Source: JBCBTJ01 sp039818665
Lineage (GTDB): Bacteria > Pseudomonadota > Alphaproteobacteria > Caulobacterales > Hyphomonadaceae
Length of the DNA stretch: 64,000 nt
Direction of reading: 5' to 3'
Assembly: GCA_039818665.1 (NCBI GenBank)
Contig: JBCBTJ010000010.1
Span: 1 to 64,000, forward strand
Both the position numbers and the translations under genes were made by a program. Under the pieces are notes generated by a model that saw only the letters and a list, made by a program, of their open reading frames with translations, did no database searches and was not told the origin of the DNA. The number at the start of each line of letters is the position of its first letter. The first letter of the stretch is position 1. Below are positions 45,139 through 55,801 of the stretch, in pieces.

Positions 45139-47666
45139 AGCGCGTCTCATGGCGTATCGCGGCGCGGGAGCTCGCCGGTGGACTGCGCGGGTTTTGGATC
45201 TATCTCGCTTGTCTGGCGCTCGGTGCGGCGGCGATCGCGGCGGCGGGCTCCGTCACCGAAGTGTTCACGCGTGGTCTCGACAGTCAGGCGCGCACGCTCC
45301 TCGGCGGCGACCTCATGTTCACCGCGGCGCAGCGCCGCGCGGACGCCGAGGAGCGCGCTTTCGTCGAAAGCCTCGGCGAGGTGACGGAAACGGCGGGCGT
45401 GGACCTGATGGGCGCGGCGGGTGCGCTGCGCCGCCAAGTCGACGTACGGGCCGTCGACAGCAATTACCCGCTGATCGGCGCCGTGACGCTGAGCGGCGGG
45501 GAGGACGACCTGCAAAACGCGCTCGCCTTGCGCGACGGGAAATGGGGCGCCGCGGTCAGCCAGTCCCTGCTCGATCAATTCGGCGTCGAAGTCGGCGATT
45601 CGATCGAGATCGGACCGGTTCGGGCCGAGATCCGCGCGCGCCTGGACGCTGAGCCCGACCGGCTCGGGACGCCGGGCGGGTTCGGGCCTCAAGCTTTGAT
45701 CCATTTGGACGGTCTTGTCGAAGCAGGCCGCCTAACCCCCGGCCAATTGTTCCGGTCCGGCTTTCGCGTCGCGCTGGCTCCCGGCCAAAGTGCAGACGCC
45801 GTCAAAGGGCGCTTCGAGGAGGAGTTCGGCGAGTCGAGCCTCAGTTTGCGCGGGCCTGAAGACGCGGTCGATGGCCTTCAGGAGGTCTTGGAGACGTTCA
45901 ACAATTTCCTCGCCATCATCGGCATCGCGTCGCTGGTCGCCGGCGGGGTGGGGGTCGCCCAAGCGACATCGTCTTTCCTCGCGACGCGGATCGAGTCGAT
46001 CGCGGCGTTGAAGGCGCTGGGCGCAGACGCCGGCACGGTACGCGACGCATATTTGCTGCAGCTTGGCGCGCTCGCTGCGATCGGGACGCTGGCCGGCGTC
46101 GCGCTCGGCGCGGCCGCGCCTTTTGCACTGGCGGCGTTCGCCGGCGATCGTATCCCGCTGCCCCAAGCGCTTGGTGTTTATCCTGTTCCGCTGGCCCGCG
46201 CCGCAGCGCTTGGCATGCTGGCGGCGGCGGTCTTCGCCCTGCCCGCGATCGGGCGCGCGCGGGCGACGCGGCCGGCGGCCTTGTTCCGGTCGACGTCAGA
46301 GCGGAGCGGCGCGAAGACGCCCTGGCTGGAACGGAGTGCCGCGCTCGCCGCGGCGGCGTTGCTGGCGGCGGTGGCGATCTTGTCGAGCTCGCAGCCCGGG
46401 CTCACCTTGGCCTTGTTGTTGGGCGCGGTCGCGGCCTGGGGGCTGTTTATCGCCGTCGGGCACGGCGTGCGCCTCGCCGCCGGCGTCGCCGCGCGCGGCG
46501 CCACAGGGCTCCGCCGCTTGACGCTCGCCAATCTCGGCGGGCCAGGCTCGCTTGCGCCGACCATCGTGCCGGCTTTGGGGCTCGGCCTGGCTTTGTTGAC
46601 CTTGGTGACCTCGGTTCAAGCCAATCTCGTCCGCCAGCTGACGGTGACTGCGGCTGCGAGCGCGCCGTCCCTGGTGTTCACTCAGATTCCGAATGATGGC
46701 GCTCAGACGTTCGACCAAGTCTTAGCGGCTGAAGGCGTCGATATTGAAGACCCGGACATGTTCCGCCGCGCGCCCTTTCTGTTGGCGCGCGTCGTGGCCC
46801 TGAAGGGCGAGCCGCTGGACGTTTCCGAGGTCGCGCCGTCGGAGCGTTGGGTGGTCGATGGCGAGACAAGCCTCACTTATCTCGCCAAACAGCCGCCCGA
46901 AGCCGAGCTGACCGAAGGCGCTTGGTGGGCGGAGGATTATCGCGGCCCGCTGCTTGTTTCGGTGGAGGCCGAGGCCGCCCGCGGGATCGGTGTCGGCGTT
47001 GGCGACACGATCGGGTTCCGCGTCTTCGGCCGAGACGTCACGGCGGAGGTCGCCTCGCTGCGCAAGGTCGATTGGGGCACGTTCGGGATCGGCTCGAACA
47101 CCGCTTTCGTCCTATCGCCTGGCGAACTCGAGGCTGCGCGCCCCTACCATGTCGCGATCGCGCGGACCTCGATTGAGGCCGAAGAGCGGATCATCAACGC
47201 CCTGGGCGCGGATCTGCCCGACGTCGTGGTGTTTCAGACGCGCCCGGCTTTGGCGACGGCGGCCCGCCTGTTCGGCAATGTCGCCGTGGCTGTGAACGCC
47301 GCAGCCGGCATAGTGACCGTGGCGGGATTGCTCGTGCTTTTGGGCGCGTTCGCGGCCATGGCGCGTAAGCGGCGGAGCGAGGCGGCGCTCTTGAAAACCT
47401 TCGGCGCGCCGCGCGGCTCGGTATTGGCGCTTTACGCTGGAGAATTCGCCCTGGCCGGCGGGGCGGGCGCGGTGCTGGGGGCGGCGCTCGGCGTCGGCGC
47501 GGCCTATCCGATCGTCGTACAGATCTTTGAGGCGGAATGGAGCTTTCCATGGCGCGAGGCGCTCGGGGTGATCGGCCTGGCGGTGGGCGTCAGCGCGCTT
47601 GGCGGCGCGGGCGTGGGCGCGGCGACGATGGCGCACCCGCCGATGCGCGTCCTGCGATCCGGCTGA
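45135..47666 (+). CDS. FtsX-like ABC permease, YbbP type
   Basis: An 843-residue permease with a GTG start. One N-terminal membrane helix, a large periplasmic domain, three helices (about 250-380) with the FtsX pattern ATRIESIAALKALGADAGTV, further helices near 395-430 and 460-480, a second periplasmic domain and a final three-helix FtsX unit. The duplicated layout is that of YbbP-type permeases, which do mechanotransmission or lipid/lipoprotein extraction together with an SGNH hydrolase partner. The transported substance is unknown. Confidence 0.9.
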   Translation: MKRVSWRIAARELAGGLRGFWIYLACLALGAAAIAAAGSVTEVFTRGLDSQARTLLGGDLMFTAAQRRADAEERAFVESLGEVTETAGVDLMGAAGALRRQVDVRAVDSNYPLIGAVTLSGGEDDLQNALALRDGKWGAAVSQSLLDQFGVEVGDSIEIGPVRAEIRARLDAEPDRLGTPGGFGPQALIHLDGLVEAGRLTPGQLFRSGFRVALAPGQSADAVKGRFEEEFGESSLSLRGPEDAVDGLQEVLETFNNFLAIIGIASLVAGGVGVAQATSSFLATRIESIAALKALGADAGTVRDAYLLQLGALAAIGTLAGVALGAAAPFALAAFAGDRIPLPQALGVYPVPLARAAALGMLAAAVFALPAIGRARATRPAALFRSTSERSGAKTPWLERSAALAAAALLAAVAILSSSQPGLTLALLLGAVAAWGLFIAVGHGVRLAAGVAARGATGLRRLTLANLGGPGSLAPTIVPALGLGLALLTLVTSVQANLVRQLTVTAAASAPSLVFTQIPNDGAQTFDQVLAAEGVDIEDPDMFRRAPFLLARVVALKGEPLDVSEVAPSERWVVDGETSLTYLAKQPPEAELTEGAWWAEDYRGPLLVSVEAEAARGIGVGVGDTIGFRVFGRDVTAEVASLRKVDWGTFGIGSNTAFVLSPGELEAARPYHVAIARTSIEAEERIINALGADLPDVVVFQTRPALATAARLFGNVAVAVNAAAGIVTVAGLLVLLGAFAAMARKRRSEAALLKTFGAPRGSVLALYAGEFALAGGAGAVLGAALGVGAAYPIVVQIFEAEWSFPWREALGVIGLAVGVSALGGAGVGAATMAHPPMRVLRSG

Positions 47667-47672
47667 ACTTTT

Positions 47673-47963
47673 TTAGGCGCCCGAGCGTTTGCTCAACAGG
47701 CGCAGCGCGCGCACCGCCTCCCTGGCGTCGCTGAGCGCGAGGGAGGTTTCGGTCAGAACGAAATCAGCGTCCGGGTCAGCGCTGGCGAACCGGGAGTTTT
47801 CGAGATTGGGAGCCGCGGCCTGCCAGTTGGTGTCAAGCGTCGCGAGACTCCGGTCGAGGATCTCCAGCTGAAAGTACCACTCGGCGATTGCGGGGTCCTT
47901 CGAATTTGGGCGCACAAACCGCTCCATGCCACTCAAAGGTGAAAAATACACGCTTGCCCGCAT
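47673..47963 (-). CDS. Hypothetical protein, 96 residues
   Basis: A soluble protein, MRASVYFSPLSGMERF... with an aspartate-rich middle (SADPDADFVLTETSLALSD) and a helical C terminus (AREAVRALRLLSKRS). No family is recognised. It converges on the permease gene with 6 bases between, and has a reasonable codon pattern but no strong ribosome site. An in-frame ATG 36 bases in (MERFVRP) could be the true start. Confidence 0.5.
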   Translation of the reverse strand: MRASVYFSPLSGMERFVRPNSKDPAIAEWYFQLEILDRSLATLDTNWQAAAPNLENSRFASADPDADFVLTETSLALSDAREAVRALRLLSKRSGA

Positions 47964-48002
47964 AGGTAAAGTGCTTTTTCGCGTGTGAAGGGAAGCGAAC
48001 GC

Positions 48003-48557
48003 TCAGGCGGCGCCGGTGGATTTCGTCGCTTTCAGAGCGTCGTTCTCCGCTTCCAGCAAAGCCACGAGCCGGACGAGCTCTTCCGACGGCTCCGGATTGA
48101 CCACGTCGTCATAGCCCATGGAGATGCGAAGCTCGTCTAGTGTCGGACGCTTCGATTTGCCGATGAAACGCCCGATTGTGAGGCTTGTCGCGGTGACCCG
48201 GCCGCGGCTCGTAAACTCGTGCTGCATGCCGACATAGGGCCCGATCCAACCGACCATGCGCGTGCGGACTTCGAACTTCTGAGGAAAACGAAGCATGCGC
48301 AGCATGCGGATGTCCTTATAGGCGACGAGAGGGTGGAGGCCTTGTTTGCGCAGCCGCCGCCACATGTCCGTTCGCATGAGGAAGTCGATCATGGCCAAGT
48401 CGCTAAACGACAGATAGCGGCTGTTGGTCATGTGCTGAAGCATGTCCTGGTCGCCGAGCCAGACCCGAAAGGACAGCGCGTGCTCGTCATTCACATGCGT
48501 TCGCTTTGCGAACCTGGTCCGGATGACCAGCATCAGCAGGCGAAGGAACAGGTTCAT
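48003..48557 (-). CDS. Hotdog acyl-CoA thioesterase, THEM6/4HBT-like
   Basis: 184 residues. A hydrophobic N-terminal helix (LFLRLLMLVIRTRF) is followed by a 4HBT hotdog domain: VWLGDQDMLQHMTNSRYLSFSDLAMIDF holds the usual D/N-x-Y active region, then KDIRMLRMLRFPQKFEVRTRM. Eukaryotic THEM6 and bacterial homologues share this layout. The start overlaps the stop of the FAD enzyme by 4 bases, so the two are made together. Confidence 0.85.
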   Translation of the reverse strand: MNLFLRLLMLVIRTRFAKRTHVNDEHALSFRVWLGDQDMLQHMTNSRYLSFSDLAMIDFLMRTDMWRRLRKQGLHPLVAYKDIRMLRMLRFPQKFEVRTRMVGWIGPYVGMQHEFTSRGRVTATSLTIGRFIGKSKRPTLDELRISMGYDDVVNPEPSEELVRLVALLEAENDALKATKSTGAA

Positions 48558-49837
48558 GCGGCGGACTCCGGCGGGAGCAGAGCGTTTCGCATGTCTTTCG
48601 AGAGCTGAGCGTTGAAGTTCACGATGTTCGAAACCGCCTCATGGGAAAATGTCGCGCCGGTGTACCAGGTCCGCTGTTCGCCCTGCATCCGGCGCATCAC
48701 GTTCAGCAAGCCCTGGGCCACCGCCTTGCGATCGTACTGGGCGAAGTACTTCCAGGACTTTTGCATGATGAAGTTTGTGACATTGACGCCGACACGCTCC
48801 AAATCGCTGAGGGCGATGTCTCGCAATTCTTCAGGCGTTAGCCCGCGCGACAATTGGCCGATTACGTAGATCCGTCCACCAAGTTCAGGCTCGATCGTTT
48901 CCCGGCGCGCGCCCAGCAATTTGCCCAGCGGCGCGCCCGGCCGCGCGGTGTCGCTATAGGCTTCGACATGCCATTCGGTGAACCAATTGTCGGCCGCGAT
49001 GAGCGAGGTGGTATAACCTTGCCACGCCACCGCGGCGTTGACGCGCGCTTCGGCCGCGTTCGCTTCGCCTAAGGCCGCGAACTCGTCTAGCGGCATGGCG
49101 CAGACAATCTGATCGAAGCGTTCGCGCCCCTTGGGCGTCTCGACCCAAACGCCCTCTTGATCCCTTTCGACGCGCGTGACCGGCGTGTCCACTCGAACGT
49201 CGAGATCTTCAGCCAGGCGGCGCCACAGCTCGTACCAGCCGTCCTCCGGCATGTGCAGCTGGTTGAGCGCTCCCGAGAGAAACAGCGGTATGTCGCACCA
49301 GCGATGGGCCTGGATCGCGGCGGTCTCGTCCAGAAATCCGTAGCCCTGTAAGGTCAGAATACGATGCAGAAAAAGTTCGATCTTGGGCAGTCGCCGCGCG
49401 CGGAGCCAGTCCAATGTCGACATCGCCGCTTCGTCGATCGCTGATTGAGGCGGGTTCGTCCGGGCCAGGCGCCGTCGCAGCCGCCAACCGCCCCAAAAAT
49501 ATCTTAACGCTTGGACGCCGAAAGGCGGGCCGGCACCTTGGCGGACATAGTCCATGAACTCACGGCCATCAAATTTCATCTCGCCATTGCGGCGCAGCTT
49601 CATCTTGAAGCGCTTCATCCAGCGTTTGACGATTTTGTGGGACAAGGTCGTGTAGCATGTGCCCATCTCGACGACCGCGCCGCCGCTGTAGAACGTCCAC
49701 GACTTTCCGCCGACCCGCGGCTCGGCCTCGAAAACCGTAACGTGTTGAAAGCCCTGATCCTTTAACAGGCGGGCAAGGCTTAGGCCCCCGGGGCCTCCGC
49801 CGGCGATCGCGACGCGCGGTTGATTTTGAAGTCGCAA
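48554..49837 (-). CDS. FAD-dependent amine-oxidase/protoporphyrinogen-oxidase-like enzyme
   Basis: A 427-residue flavoprotein. The dinucleotide fold VAIAGGGPGGLSLARLLKDQG is at about 9-29, followed by VTVFEAEPRVGGKSWTFY, the GR-type motif of the amine-oxidase superfamily. A mid-region QIVCAMPLDEFAAL and C-terminal MQGEQRTWYTGATFSHEA follow. The substrate is unknown; lipid, carotenoid or polyamine oxidation are all possible. Coupled to a hotdog thioesterase, which hints at an acyl or lipid pathway. Confidence 0.82.
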   Translation of the reverse strand: MRLQNQPRVAIAGGGPGGLSLARLLKDQGFQHVTVFEAEPRVGGKSWTFYSGGAVVEMGTCYTTLSHKIVKRWMKRFKMKLRRNGEMKFDGREFMDYVRQGAGPPFGVQALRYFWGGWRLRRRLARTNPPQSAIDEAAMSTLDWLRARRLPKIELFLHRILTLQGYGFLDETAAIQAHRWCDIPLFLSGALNQLHMPEDGWYELWRRLAEDLDVRVDTPVTRVERDQEGVWVETPKGRERFDQIVCAMPLDEFAALGEANAAEARVNAAVAWQGYTTSLIAADNWFTEWHVEAYSDTARPGAPLGKLLGARRETIEPELGGRIYVIGQLSRGLTPEELRDIALSDLERVGVNVTNFIMQKSWKYFAQYDRKAVAQGLLNVMRRMQGEQRTWYTGATFSHEAVSNIVNFNAQLSKDMRNALLPPESAA

Positions 49838-49979
49838 GATGACGGCGTTCCTAATCTACAACGCGCCCTTTTATTCGTAGTCCGGGAGCGGCTGCAAATT
49901 GTTTTGCGAGTCGGCTGATGTGTCGAATTCAGCGATTAGACTTGGCTGGCCATTAAGCTTTATTCGCTACAGCTTCCGC

Positions 49980-51671
49980 ATGTCCGTCGCGCCGAATCTC
50001 ATCGCGAAGATCGCCGGCTTCGTCAGTCCGCAGCATGCGCCGCGGAACAATGACGAGAACGCGATTATGCGGGAACAACAGCGTCAAATGGCGGCGATGG
50101 GCCCGATTGCGGCTTTTGTCAGCACCGTCAACGGGACGGCGGTGTTCCTCATCCTGCTGCAGGCGGCCAGCGGTTGGGCGCCATGGCTTTGGTATGGCTC
50201 GGTGCTGGCGACCGCGGCGATGCTGTTGCGGAATTGGGTGATCCAGAACCGAAAAGCGATGCCGGAGAAAGTCTCCGGACGGTTTCTGCGGCGGACGGAA
50301 TACATTGTGGTCGTGATTGGACTGCTATGGGGCTCGGCGGCCTTCATGGTCCGGGAAGGCGACACGATGAGCGCCTTCTTCATCACCTTAGTGCAGATCG
50401 GCATGGCGTCTGGATTTGCGGCCCTAACCGCGCCGATCCCGCGCATCTCATTGCGCTTCGCGACGGCCTGCATTGGTTTGACGGTTGTTTGGAACATCAC
50501 CGTCGGCGACGATGTCGCGCTCGCGACTGCGGCGCTGACGATCGTGCTGATCGGCGCGCTGGCCTTGGGCGGCTATCAGAGCAAGCGCCAACTTGTCGAT
50601 CTGGTGCGCACCACAGGCATGGCCAAAGCCGCCCGCCAAGACCTCGTCGATGCGATTGAATCCTTGAACGACGCCTTTGCTCTTAAGAACGCCGGCGGCG
50701 AGGTGGTCTTGTCCAATGCGCGGTTCGCCGAATGGTTTCCAGACGGCGACCCGGCCGATCAGCGCGACGAAGAGCCTTTCCAAGTGGCGGACGGCCGTTG
50801 GGTGATGCGGTCGGTGCGCCCGACCGCGAAGGGCGGCCTTGTCAGCATCCACGCCGATGTCAGCTCGCTCAAGCGCCGCGAGCGTGAATTGGTCGCCGCT
50901 CGCCGGGAGGCGGAGCTGGCGGACGAGGCGAAGACGCGGTTCCTGTCGACGATGAGCCATGAGCTGCGCACGCCGCTCAACATCATTCTCGGCTTCTCGA
51001 AGCTAATGACGCCGGACTCCAAGATCCAACTGGGCAAAGAAGAAATCGAAGACTACGCCGACCAAATTCAGCAAAGCGGCCAGCACCTGCTCACCATTAT
51101 CGACGATATTATCGACTACTCAAAAGTCGGCCTGGACAAGTATCTGCTCGAGCGCGAACCGACGCCGGTCCGAGAAACGGTCGCCCGCGCCGTCGACATC
51201 GCGGTGGCCTCGGTGGGCGGAGCCGCGGCCGAGCAGGTCGAGGTCCAAGTCTCGCCGCGTTTGGACGCGATCATGGTCGACGAGACCGCCACGCAGCGCA
51301 TACTCTCCAACCTGCTGTCGAACGCGCTGAAGTTCAGCGTGGACGGGTCTGATGTGGTGGTGAAGGCGACGGTCGAAGCCGATGAGCGCGTCATAATCTC
51401 CGTCCGCGATTTCGGCATCGGAATTCCGGAAGAGGCGGTCGATAAGGTCTTCGACGCTTTCTACCAAATCGACTCAGACGCCAATCGCAAGTTCGGCGGA
51501 ACGGGCCTGGGGTTGACGTTGAGCCGGCGTCTCGCCCGGCTGCATGGCGGCGACGTGACGCTCTCCAGCCGCCCGGGCGTGGGCACTTGCGCCACATTGT
51601 CCTTGCCGCCGGACGTCTACATTCAGCCGGCCGGCGTCAATGCCGGCGACAAGCGCGCTTCAGCCGCCTGA
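49980..51671 (+). CDS. Membrane sensor histidine kinase
   Basis: A 563-residue kinase. Hydrophobic segments at about 41-62, 70-86, 106-124, 130-150, 158-175 and 180-198 form a six-helix membrane sensor. Then a PAS-like region (about 215-300), the HisKA dimerisation helix with phosphoacceptor H327 (STMSHELRTPLN), and HATPase with NLLSNALKFS, DFGIGIPEEAVDKVF and FGGTGLGLTLS. No receiver domain and no response regulator gene nearby, so it is an orphan. ATG 49980 has no good ribosome site; ATG 50067 is an alternative. Confidence 0.88.
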   Translation: MSVAPNLIAKIAGFVSPQHAPRNNDENAIMREQQRQMAAMGPIAAFVSTVNGTAVFLILLQAASGWAPWLWYGSVLATAAMLLRNWVIQNRKAMPEKVSGRFLRRTEYIVVVIGLLWGSAAFMVREGDTMSAFFITLVQIGMASGFAALTAPIPRISLRFATACIGLTVVWNITVGDDVALATAALTIVLIGALALGGYQSKRQLVDLVRTTGMAKAARQDLVDAIESLNDAFALKNAGGEVVLSNARFAEWFPDGDPADQRDEEPFQVADGRWVMRSVRPTAKGGLVSIHADVSSLKRRERELVAARREAELADEAKTRFLSTMSHELRTPLNIILGFSKLMTPDSKIQLGKEEIEDYADQIQQSGQHLLTIIDDIIDYSKVGLDKYLLEREPTPVRETVARAVDIAVASVGGAAAEQVEVQVSPRLDAIMVDETATQRILSNLLSNALKFSVDGSDVVVKATVEADERVIISVRDFGIGIPEEAVDKVFDAFYQIDSDANRKFGGTGLGLTLSRRLARLHGGDVTLSSRPGVGTCATLSLPPDVYIQPAGVNAGDKRASAA

Positions 51672-52445
51672 CCAGTACGAGGTCAGCGCCGCCGCGATCT
51701 CGGCGATGCGATCGCCCGCGCTTGGGCTCGCGCGGTACGCGATGATCGCCGAGCCTTCGAGCGATGTTTCCGTTTCCTCGTCGTTCGGCCAGCGCGCGCC
51801 GGCGATGACCCCATCGCCAAGCTCTGCGAGGTATGCCCCCGCGTCTTGCTCGCGTCCGTCCTTGAACAGTGGCAGCCACAGGACGATGAGCGCGTCGGGC
51901 CAACGGCGCAGGGCGCGCGGCGTCCAATCGGCGAGGGCGTCGATGTCGCGCTCGGTCTCATAGCTTGGGTCGACGAAGACGCTCATCCGTTCGCCGCGCC
52001 GGGGGGTGAGTCGCATGGCGCCGGCGTATCCGTCGGCCTTTTTGATCTGAACGCGGTCATCGCCTGCAAAGACGGAGTTCAGTGCGTCGAACTCAGCGGG
52101 ATGGCGCTCAAACAAGACAAGCCGCGCGGTCTCGCCCAGGAGTTTGGCCGCCAGGACAGGCGAGCCCGGATACGCGCCCGGTCCCGCTTCGGCGATGTGG
52201 CTTAGCCAGGGCCTAAGCAGACGGGGCGCGTCGCCCGACAGCAATCGCAGCGCGCCGTCCGCCGCTTCGCCCGTCTTGCGGGCTTCGGCGCCTTCAAGGT
52301 CGTAGACGCCGCGTCCGGCATGGGTCTCCACATGCAGCACAGGGTCGCCGGCCTGCGCGAGATCGGACCAAAGCGCGTGCGCGGCCGCGTGCTTCAGAAC
52401 ATCGGCCCGGTTTCCGGCATGAAAGGCGTGCTGATACGAGAGCAA
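51660..52445 (-). CDS. rlmJ: RlmJ, 23S rRNA m6A2030 methyltransferase
   Basis: A 261-residue SAM-dependent methyltransferase. The N terminus MLSYQHAFHAGNRADVLKHA is diagnostic, HVETHAGRGVYDLEG (about 42-56) is the SAM-binding part, and the catalytic motif reads VFVDPSYETE where most homologues have DPPYE. It methylates A2030 of 23S rRNA in E. coli. The 3' end overlaps the histidine kinase gene by 12 bases, and it is 2 bases from the next gene's end. Confidence 0.93.
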   Translation of the reverse strand: MLSYQHAFHAGNRADVLKHAAAHALWSDLAQAGDPVLHVETHAGRGVYDLEGAEARKTGEAADGALRLLSGDAPRLLRPWLSHIAEAGPGAYPGSPVLAAKLLGETARLVLFERHPAEFDALNSVFAGDDRVQIKKADGYAGAMRLTPRRGERMSVFVDPSYETERDIDALADWTPRALRRWPDALIVLWLPLFKDGREQDAGAYLAELGDGVIAGARWPNDEETETSLEGSAIIAYRASPSAGDRIAEIAAALTSYWSGG

Positions 52446-52447
52446 AC

Positions 52448-54190
<1,743 letters not shown>

Positions 54191-54257
54191 GGTTGGGCCC
54201 CTTGTGACGAAAACTGGCGGGCGGTGTGGCATGCGCGCTGCGCCCCCACAAGGCGGC

Positions 54258-55160
54258 CTACCGATCTTCGGGCAGGGGAATCCACTCTGTCTCGCCGGGG
54301 ACCTGCGCGAAGGGCGAGTTCTTCCAATCGGCCGCGATCGACGCCCGCCAATCCTCGCGCGCTTGGTTGATCCGGTCTTTGGAGGAGGACACAAAGTTCC
54401 AATTGATGTGCCGCGCCCCGTCCATGGCCTCGCCGCCGGCGAGCATCACCTTGGCCCCGGCGCTCATCGAGACGGAGACTGATCCGCCGCCCTCAAGCAC
54501 CGCCATGGTTCTTTCGCCGACGGTCTGACCGTCCAGCGCGACTGCGCCTTCAACGACGTAGAGCGCGCGTTCATCAGCGGCGTCTGCGGGGATGTCGTAG
54601 GCTGCGTCCGCCTCGGCTTCGACGGCGAGGTACCAAATGCCCCAGGGAAACTCGACGGGCGAACGGTGTCCCCAAGCGTCGCCGGCGATGAGGCGCGCTC
54701 TCGCGCCGCCAAGATCGAATTCGGGCAGCGTGTCGGCCGGATGGTGGACGAAACCCGGTTCAGCTTCTTCATGAGACTTCGGCAGGGCGACCCAGGTCTG
54801 GATCCCGTGGATCTTGTGGCCGGCGGCGCGCTCATCGGGCGGCGTGCGTTCGGAATGGGCGACACCCCGTCCGGCGGTCATCCAATTCACCGCGCCCGGG
54901 CGGATCACGATGTCCGCGCCGGTGGTGTCTTTGTGGCCGAGCGCGCCCGCGAACAAATAGGTTACGGTCGCCAGGCCGATATGCGGATGGGGTCGCACGT
55001 CCACGCCTTTTCCAGGCGGAAATTCACCGGGGCCCATATGGTCGAAGAAAATGAAGGGGCCGACCATGCGCTGTTTCGCATAGGGCAAGACCCGGCGAAC
55101 GGAGAAGCCGCCGAGATCATGCTGGCGCGGTTCGATCAACAGCTTGATGGGCCCGCTCAT
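54258..55160 (-). CDS. Pirin-family cupin protein
   Basis: A 300-residue bicupin. The N-terminal cupin carries the metal ligands HPHIGLATVTYLFAGALGHKD (about 57-77) and MTAGRGVAHSE (about 93-103); the second cupin (about 180-260) lacks clear ligands. Some pirins have quercetin dioxygenase activity, others are redox regulators. Divergent from the uracil-DNA glycosylase-family gene with 44 bases between. Confidence 0.92.
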   Translation of the reverse strand: MSGPIKLLIEPRQHDLGGFSVRRVLPYAKQRMVGPFIFFDHMGPGEFPPGKGVDVRPHPHIGLATVTYLFAGALGHKDTTGADIVIRPGAVNWMTAGRGVAHSERTPPDERAAGHKIHGIQTWVALPKSHEEAEPGFVHHPADTLPEFDLGGARARLIAGDAWGHRSPVEFPWGIWYLAVEAEADAAYDIPADAADERALYVVEGAVALDGQTVGERTMAVLEGGGSVSVSMSAGAKVMLAGGEAMDGARHINWNFVSSSKDRINQAREDWRASIAADWKNSPFAQVPGETEWIPLPEDR

Positions 55161-55204
55161 ATCCGTCTCCTCGACCTCTCGTTCCCCACGGGCAATAGAC
55201 AGAC

Positions 55205-55801
55205 ATGGCCAATGATCTCAACGCCTATCTCGATCGCGTGCGCGCCTGCCGGCTGTGTGAGGGCGAGATGCCGGAAGCGCCGCGGCCAGTGCTGCAGGCC
55301 TCGGCCACGGCGAGGGTCCTGGTGGTGGGCCAAGCGCCCGGCAATCTCGCCCGCAATTCCGGCAAGCCCTTCAGCGACCCGTCCGGCGTGCGTCTGCGCG
55401 AGTGGATGGGCGTCGACGAGGCGACCTTTTATGACGCGTCGCGAGTGGCGGTCGTCCCCATGGGCTTCTGTTTTCCGGGCTATGACGCCAAAGGCGGGGA
55501 CCTGCCGCCGATGAAACGCTGCGCGGTGGAATGGCGCGCCGGGCTGCTCGAGCGGCTGCCCAATGTCGGCGTCACGCTGCTTGTCGGCGGATACGCGCAA
55601 AAATGGCACCTGAAACAGCGCGCTCGCCGATCTTTGACAGGGACGGTCTTGCATTGGCGCGACTTCGCGCCTGAGATCTTCGTCACGCCCCATCCCAGCT
55701 GGCGGAACAACGGTTGGCTCAAGAAACATCCCTGGTTCGAAGACGAGCTCCTGCCCGACTTGCGCGCGGCGGTGCGATCGCGCTTGCGCTCGCCGTCCTA
55801 G
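55205..55801 (+). CDS. Uracil-DNA glycosylase superfamily protein
   Basis: A 198-residue UDG-fold protein. An early Cys pair (RACRLCEGEM) resembles part of the Fe-S site of family 4 enzymes. Motif I is VVGQAPGN, where active family 4/5 enzymes usually have GEAPG, and motif III is HPSWRNNGW. It could be a repair glycosylase or a divergent member of unknown activity. The stop lies 88 bases inside the next gene, an unusual overlap. Confidence 0.83.
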   Translation: MANDLNAYLDRVRACRLCEGEMPEAPRPVLQASATARVLVVGQAPGNLARNSGKPFSDPSGVRLREWMGVDEATFYDASRVAVVPMGFCFPGYDAKGGDLPPMKRCAVEWRAGLLERLPNVGVTLLVGGYAQKWHLKQRARRSLTGTVLHWRDFAPEIFVTPHPSWRNNGWLKKHPWFEDELLPDLRAAVRSRLRSPS

